From Hyphomicrobiales bacterium (GTDB lineage: Bacteria; Pseudomonadota; Alphaproteobacteria; Rhizobiales; Devosiaceae), in assembly GCA_027082895.1 (NCBI GenBank), contig JALWTJ010000233.1, forward strand, positions 1 through 6,440: 6,440 nt of DNA, written 5' to 3'. The notes under the pieces were generated by a model. The model was not told where the DNA came from, ran no database searches, and worked only from the letters and a program-made list of their open reading frames with translations. Within the stretch, counting starts at the first letter, position 1. The number at the start of each line of letters is the position of its first letter. The position numbers and the translations under genes are program-made. This document shows positions 5,601 through 6,440 of this stretch, piece after piece.

Positions 5601-6440
5601 GTCCCGCATGATGAGCGATGTTACCGGTGCCCTGGAGAAGCTCAACGAATCCAATGCCCTGCTGCAAACGGTTCTGGATGCTGCCACCGGCAACCTGGCA
5701 ACGCTGGAAAACAACGTGGCCAGCCAGACCGCCAGCTATTCCAACACGGTTCGCGATGCCCTGGGCAGCACGGAGCAGGCCGGCAAACTGGTTTCCGAAC
5801 ATGTTCAGGCCATGCAGGCCACCATCCGGTCCATGATGGAAGAATTCTCCACCATGGTCGGCAAGCTGGACGGGGAAACGGCCAATATCGATCGTGCCGC
5901 CCAGAACCTTACCAGCGCCTCCAACAGTTCCCTGGAAGCGGTCGAAGCCCGCAAGGAAGCCATGGACGCCCTTGCCGCCGGGTTCACCGCCCGCGCCGAC
6001 GATATCGACAACCGCCTGCGCTCCTTCGCCCAGTCTATCGCCGACACGGTCAACGAAACCGAACAGCGTCTGGTCGTTGCCCGCAACGCCATGGATGAAG
6101 CCCTGCGCACCACCACGGACAAGGTTGCCGAAAACCTGCATTCCCTTTCCCAGGTCGCCAGCACCGAGGGCGAACGCACCAGCGGTGCCCTGCAATCCAC
6201 GCAGGAGGCCATGCTGTCCGAAATGCAGCAGGCCCTCGCCGATGCCACCCGTCGTTTCAACGAAACCGCCCAGGCAATGCAGGATACGGCCCGGCAGGTG
6301 GGCAACGAACTGGAATCCACCCGCTCCGAACTGCAGCGCGGCTTCCTGGAACTGCCCGAGGAAACCAAGGCCAGTGCCGCCGCCATGCGCTCGGTGGTCG
6401 CCGAGCAGATCGAGGCCCTGAACGAGTTGAACAACATCGT
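2644..6440 (+). CDS. Large two-TM, hendecad-repeat coiled-coil protein, TipN/GPR-like polarity scaffold candidate (partial, open at right edge)
   Basis: One frame runs without a stop from the ATG at 2644 to the window end: 1265 residues, C-terminus missing. Residues 1-104 are a Lys/Pro-rich head ending in NVANDDRFSPSRLLYGLSTK. Two membrane segments follow, about 105-126 (the only tryptophans, W108, W117 and W126) and 148-169, joined by a short loop. Basic residues before the first and after the second (ARRAQELRIAAR) place head and tail in the cytoplasm. Beyond residue 180 I find only three prolines (192, 763, 1238), and no cysteine anywhere: a very long helical rod of 11-residue repeats, as in apolipoprotein A-type domains. 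There is no Walker A, HAMP or chemoreceptor hairpin. Two N-terminal membrane spans plus a giant coiled coil recall Caulobacter TipN and the Rhizobiales growth-pole-ring protein GPR/RgsE; this match is by architecture and a remembered head-to-TM motif, not alignment. The ATG is the first possible start after an in-frame TAA; its Shine-Dalgarno is weak. Confidence 0.9.
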   Translation, partial: MAKKPATPQNDPAALAFSAVENALKDSLFDSDTKAEPSVGNGKSDPKTNGRKNPVRKNPGAAKPASRPRSKVAGRLAAKTGNVANDDRFSPSRLLYGLSTKPSRTPIWIATAASALWLGITGFSAWLRIAPQLGENAAATSTLGSMDFTSIIAIMFLPVIGFFAVAVLARRAQELRIAARSMTEAAVHLAEPETTAADKVATVGQAVRREVTTLADGLERALSRAGELEVMIHNEVTVLEKTYSENESRMRGLIQELASQRDSVITNSERVREAISESHSGLVFDLDMIAQRIAGTIEERGGELTSSMNRASEELQSAFGQKSDSFISLMDSRTADLMSALDDSAGRLNLTLEDRSATISSAFEERTHELASVIDMRMNAITEALDTRAVALSDAIDERTASISSVLRDGGGKILADLRDRGHEVGGALDAIGLRIANEITNRAGEAETTMTRLTAQMEEMVSAQINAMESRMQSTILQMSGSVEETAEQARLSLSDAGSATLKQFDTRVEEVAVVLDSRLKAFDEVIGEKGERLTGALDNYTTNFASRANVLELALDEKTGHFNDQISQRTREMAETIAGRAGQVSQTIAEQSAKLARELEEKRVEMTATMEGNSSEIANVMSTRTQVLAETLNAITSDISGSIGQKTEEMASAIDQHGTLARDKIEASLQNVTETMDGRSSELTEMISQKVTEVNENLGRGIENAVARISDAESGISARVEAAAATVNHSAALTADLIEAGVNSARKAITDMVDERLGTLPEAITARADITADRLSALNENIHTTLGQTMGDLETGASRIENSINTAMSQTVASLETTAEKVEGTINQTMARTVAGLEASTEKVEDTINQTMARTVANLESSAEKIEETINSRIVQAAANMSSDVTESANRMDSSVRAALEKIAEVAGRFESLVRIDATQTATELGNKVEQINTTLEQKTGEFAHLVDQKSAELANVLGNHSNILSEALQANATEAQNIMATTSSRMMSDVTGALEKLNESNALLQTVLDAATGNLATLENNVASQTASYSNTVRDALGSTEQAGKLVSEHVQAMQATIRSMMEEFSTMVGKLDGETANIDRAAQNLTSASNSSLEAVEARKEAMDALAAGFTARADDIDNRLRSFAQSIADTVNETEQRLVVARNAMDEALRTTTDKVAENLHSLSQVASTEGERTSGALQSTQEAMLSEMQQALADATRRFNETAQAMQDTARQVGNELESTRSELQRGFLELPEETKASAAAMRSVVAEQIEALNELNNI
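3502..5337 (+). repeat. In-register hendecad (11-residue) repeat array within the coiled-coil gene
   Basis: Cut every 33 bases from 3502, the translation gives 23 units (residues 287-539), then one 7-residue unit (DNYTTNF, 4261-4281), then 32 more units (547-898). The loose consensus is [DE]-x-R-x-x-x-[ILM]-x-x-x-[LIM], with hydrophobic residues at positions 7 and 11; examples are EERTHELASVI, DTRAVALSDAI and DERTASISSVL. From about 5404 the 11-residue period continues, but the hydrophobic positions move to 3 and 7 (GEFAHLVDQKS, AELANVLGNHS). An 11-residue period favours a nearly straight or slightly right-handed coiled coil rather than the classical heptad type. Confidence 0.85.
4996..5325 (+). 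repeat. 66-bp tandem repeat, five 22-residue units
   Basis: Five consecutive 66-base units start at 4996, 5062, 5128, 5194 and 5260. Units 3 and 4 are nearly identical: both begin NQTMARTVA, and their first 27 bases differ at one position (5128-5154 against 5194-5220). Both continue through (T/A)EK(V/I)E(D/E)TI. Unit 2 is close, while units 1 and 5 are degenerate. Each unit equals two hendecads, so the duplication keeps the coiled-coil register. This is the youngest-looking part of the repeat array. Confidence 0.85.

Noticed and set aside
2626..6195. Very long (1189-codon) minus-strand open frame, Gly/His/Phe-rich
   Set aside because: It is antisense to the coiled-coil gene. Its apparent repeats mirror the sense-strand hendecads, its composition is implausible, and the sense frame has membrane spans and regular heptad/hendecad chemistry.
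2644..6440. Methyl-accepting chemotaxis protein, SMC or kinesin motor
   Set aside because: There is no HAMP or conserved signalling hairpin, the periplasmic loop is only about 20 residues, and no Walker A or motor motif is seen; coiled-coil content alone explains such names.
1..6440. CRISPR arrays, tRNA or rRNA genes, insertion sequences, phage genes
   Set aside because: No spaced palindromic repeats, tRNA-like cloverleaf, transposase or terminal inverted repeats were seen on either strand.

Overview
The window reads as chromosomal DNA of an alphaproteobacterium. It is fairly GC-rich, and it carries adrenodoxin-type [2Fe-2S] ferredoxins with the CGGAC(S/T)CATCHVYV signature, a thioredoxin-reductase-type ferredoxin-NADP+ reductase, a single-domain HPt phosphotransfer protein, and a very large membrane-anchored coiled-coil protein of the kind seen at alphaproteobacterial cell poles. 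The order or genus cannot be fixed from this sequence alone.

Left part (1-1800, minus strand): a redox cluster read right to left. A complete 106-residue ferredoxin (1480-1800) is followed by a 343-residue ferredoxin-NADP+ reductase (225-1256). The reductase stop overlaps the start of a second ferredoxin by four bases; that ferredoxin runs off the left edge. The 224 bases between the first ferredoxin and the reductase hold an open frame (1253-1483, 76 codons) that has ATGA overlaps with both neighbours. It may be a small gene, but its codon use and composition are unconvincing. Together the cluster would pass electrons from NADPH through the flavoprotein to one or both ferredoxins; the final acceptor is not in view.

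Middle (1801-2643): an HPt protein gene (1906-2289, minus) ends in a likely hairpin terminator. A 354-base divergent regulatory region (2290-2643) separates it from the large plus-strand gene. This region holds a full TTAA-N7-TTAA CtrA-type box, a nearby GANTC site, a TTATAA -10-like hexamer and two good inverted repeats.

Right part (2644-6440, plus): one uninterrupted reading frame of at least 1265 residues, open at the right edge. It encodes a Lys/Pro-rich cytoplasmic head, two membrane segments, and then more than 1000 almost proline-free residues built from 11-residue (hendecad) repeats, including a nearly identical 66-bp/22-residue tandem block. This architecture matches the TipN / growth-pole-ring (GPR, RgsE) type of polarity scaffold, often annotated as 'kinesin-like' or 'apolipoprotein-like'. 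A CtrA-type box between a phosphotransfer protein and a polar-scaffold-like gene suggests cell-cycle-controlled polarity or growth; this link is inference.
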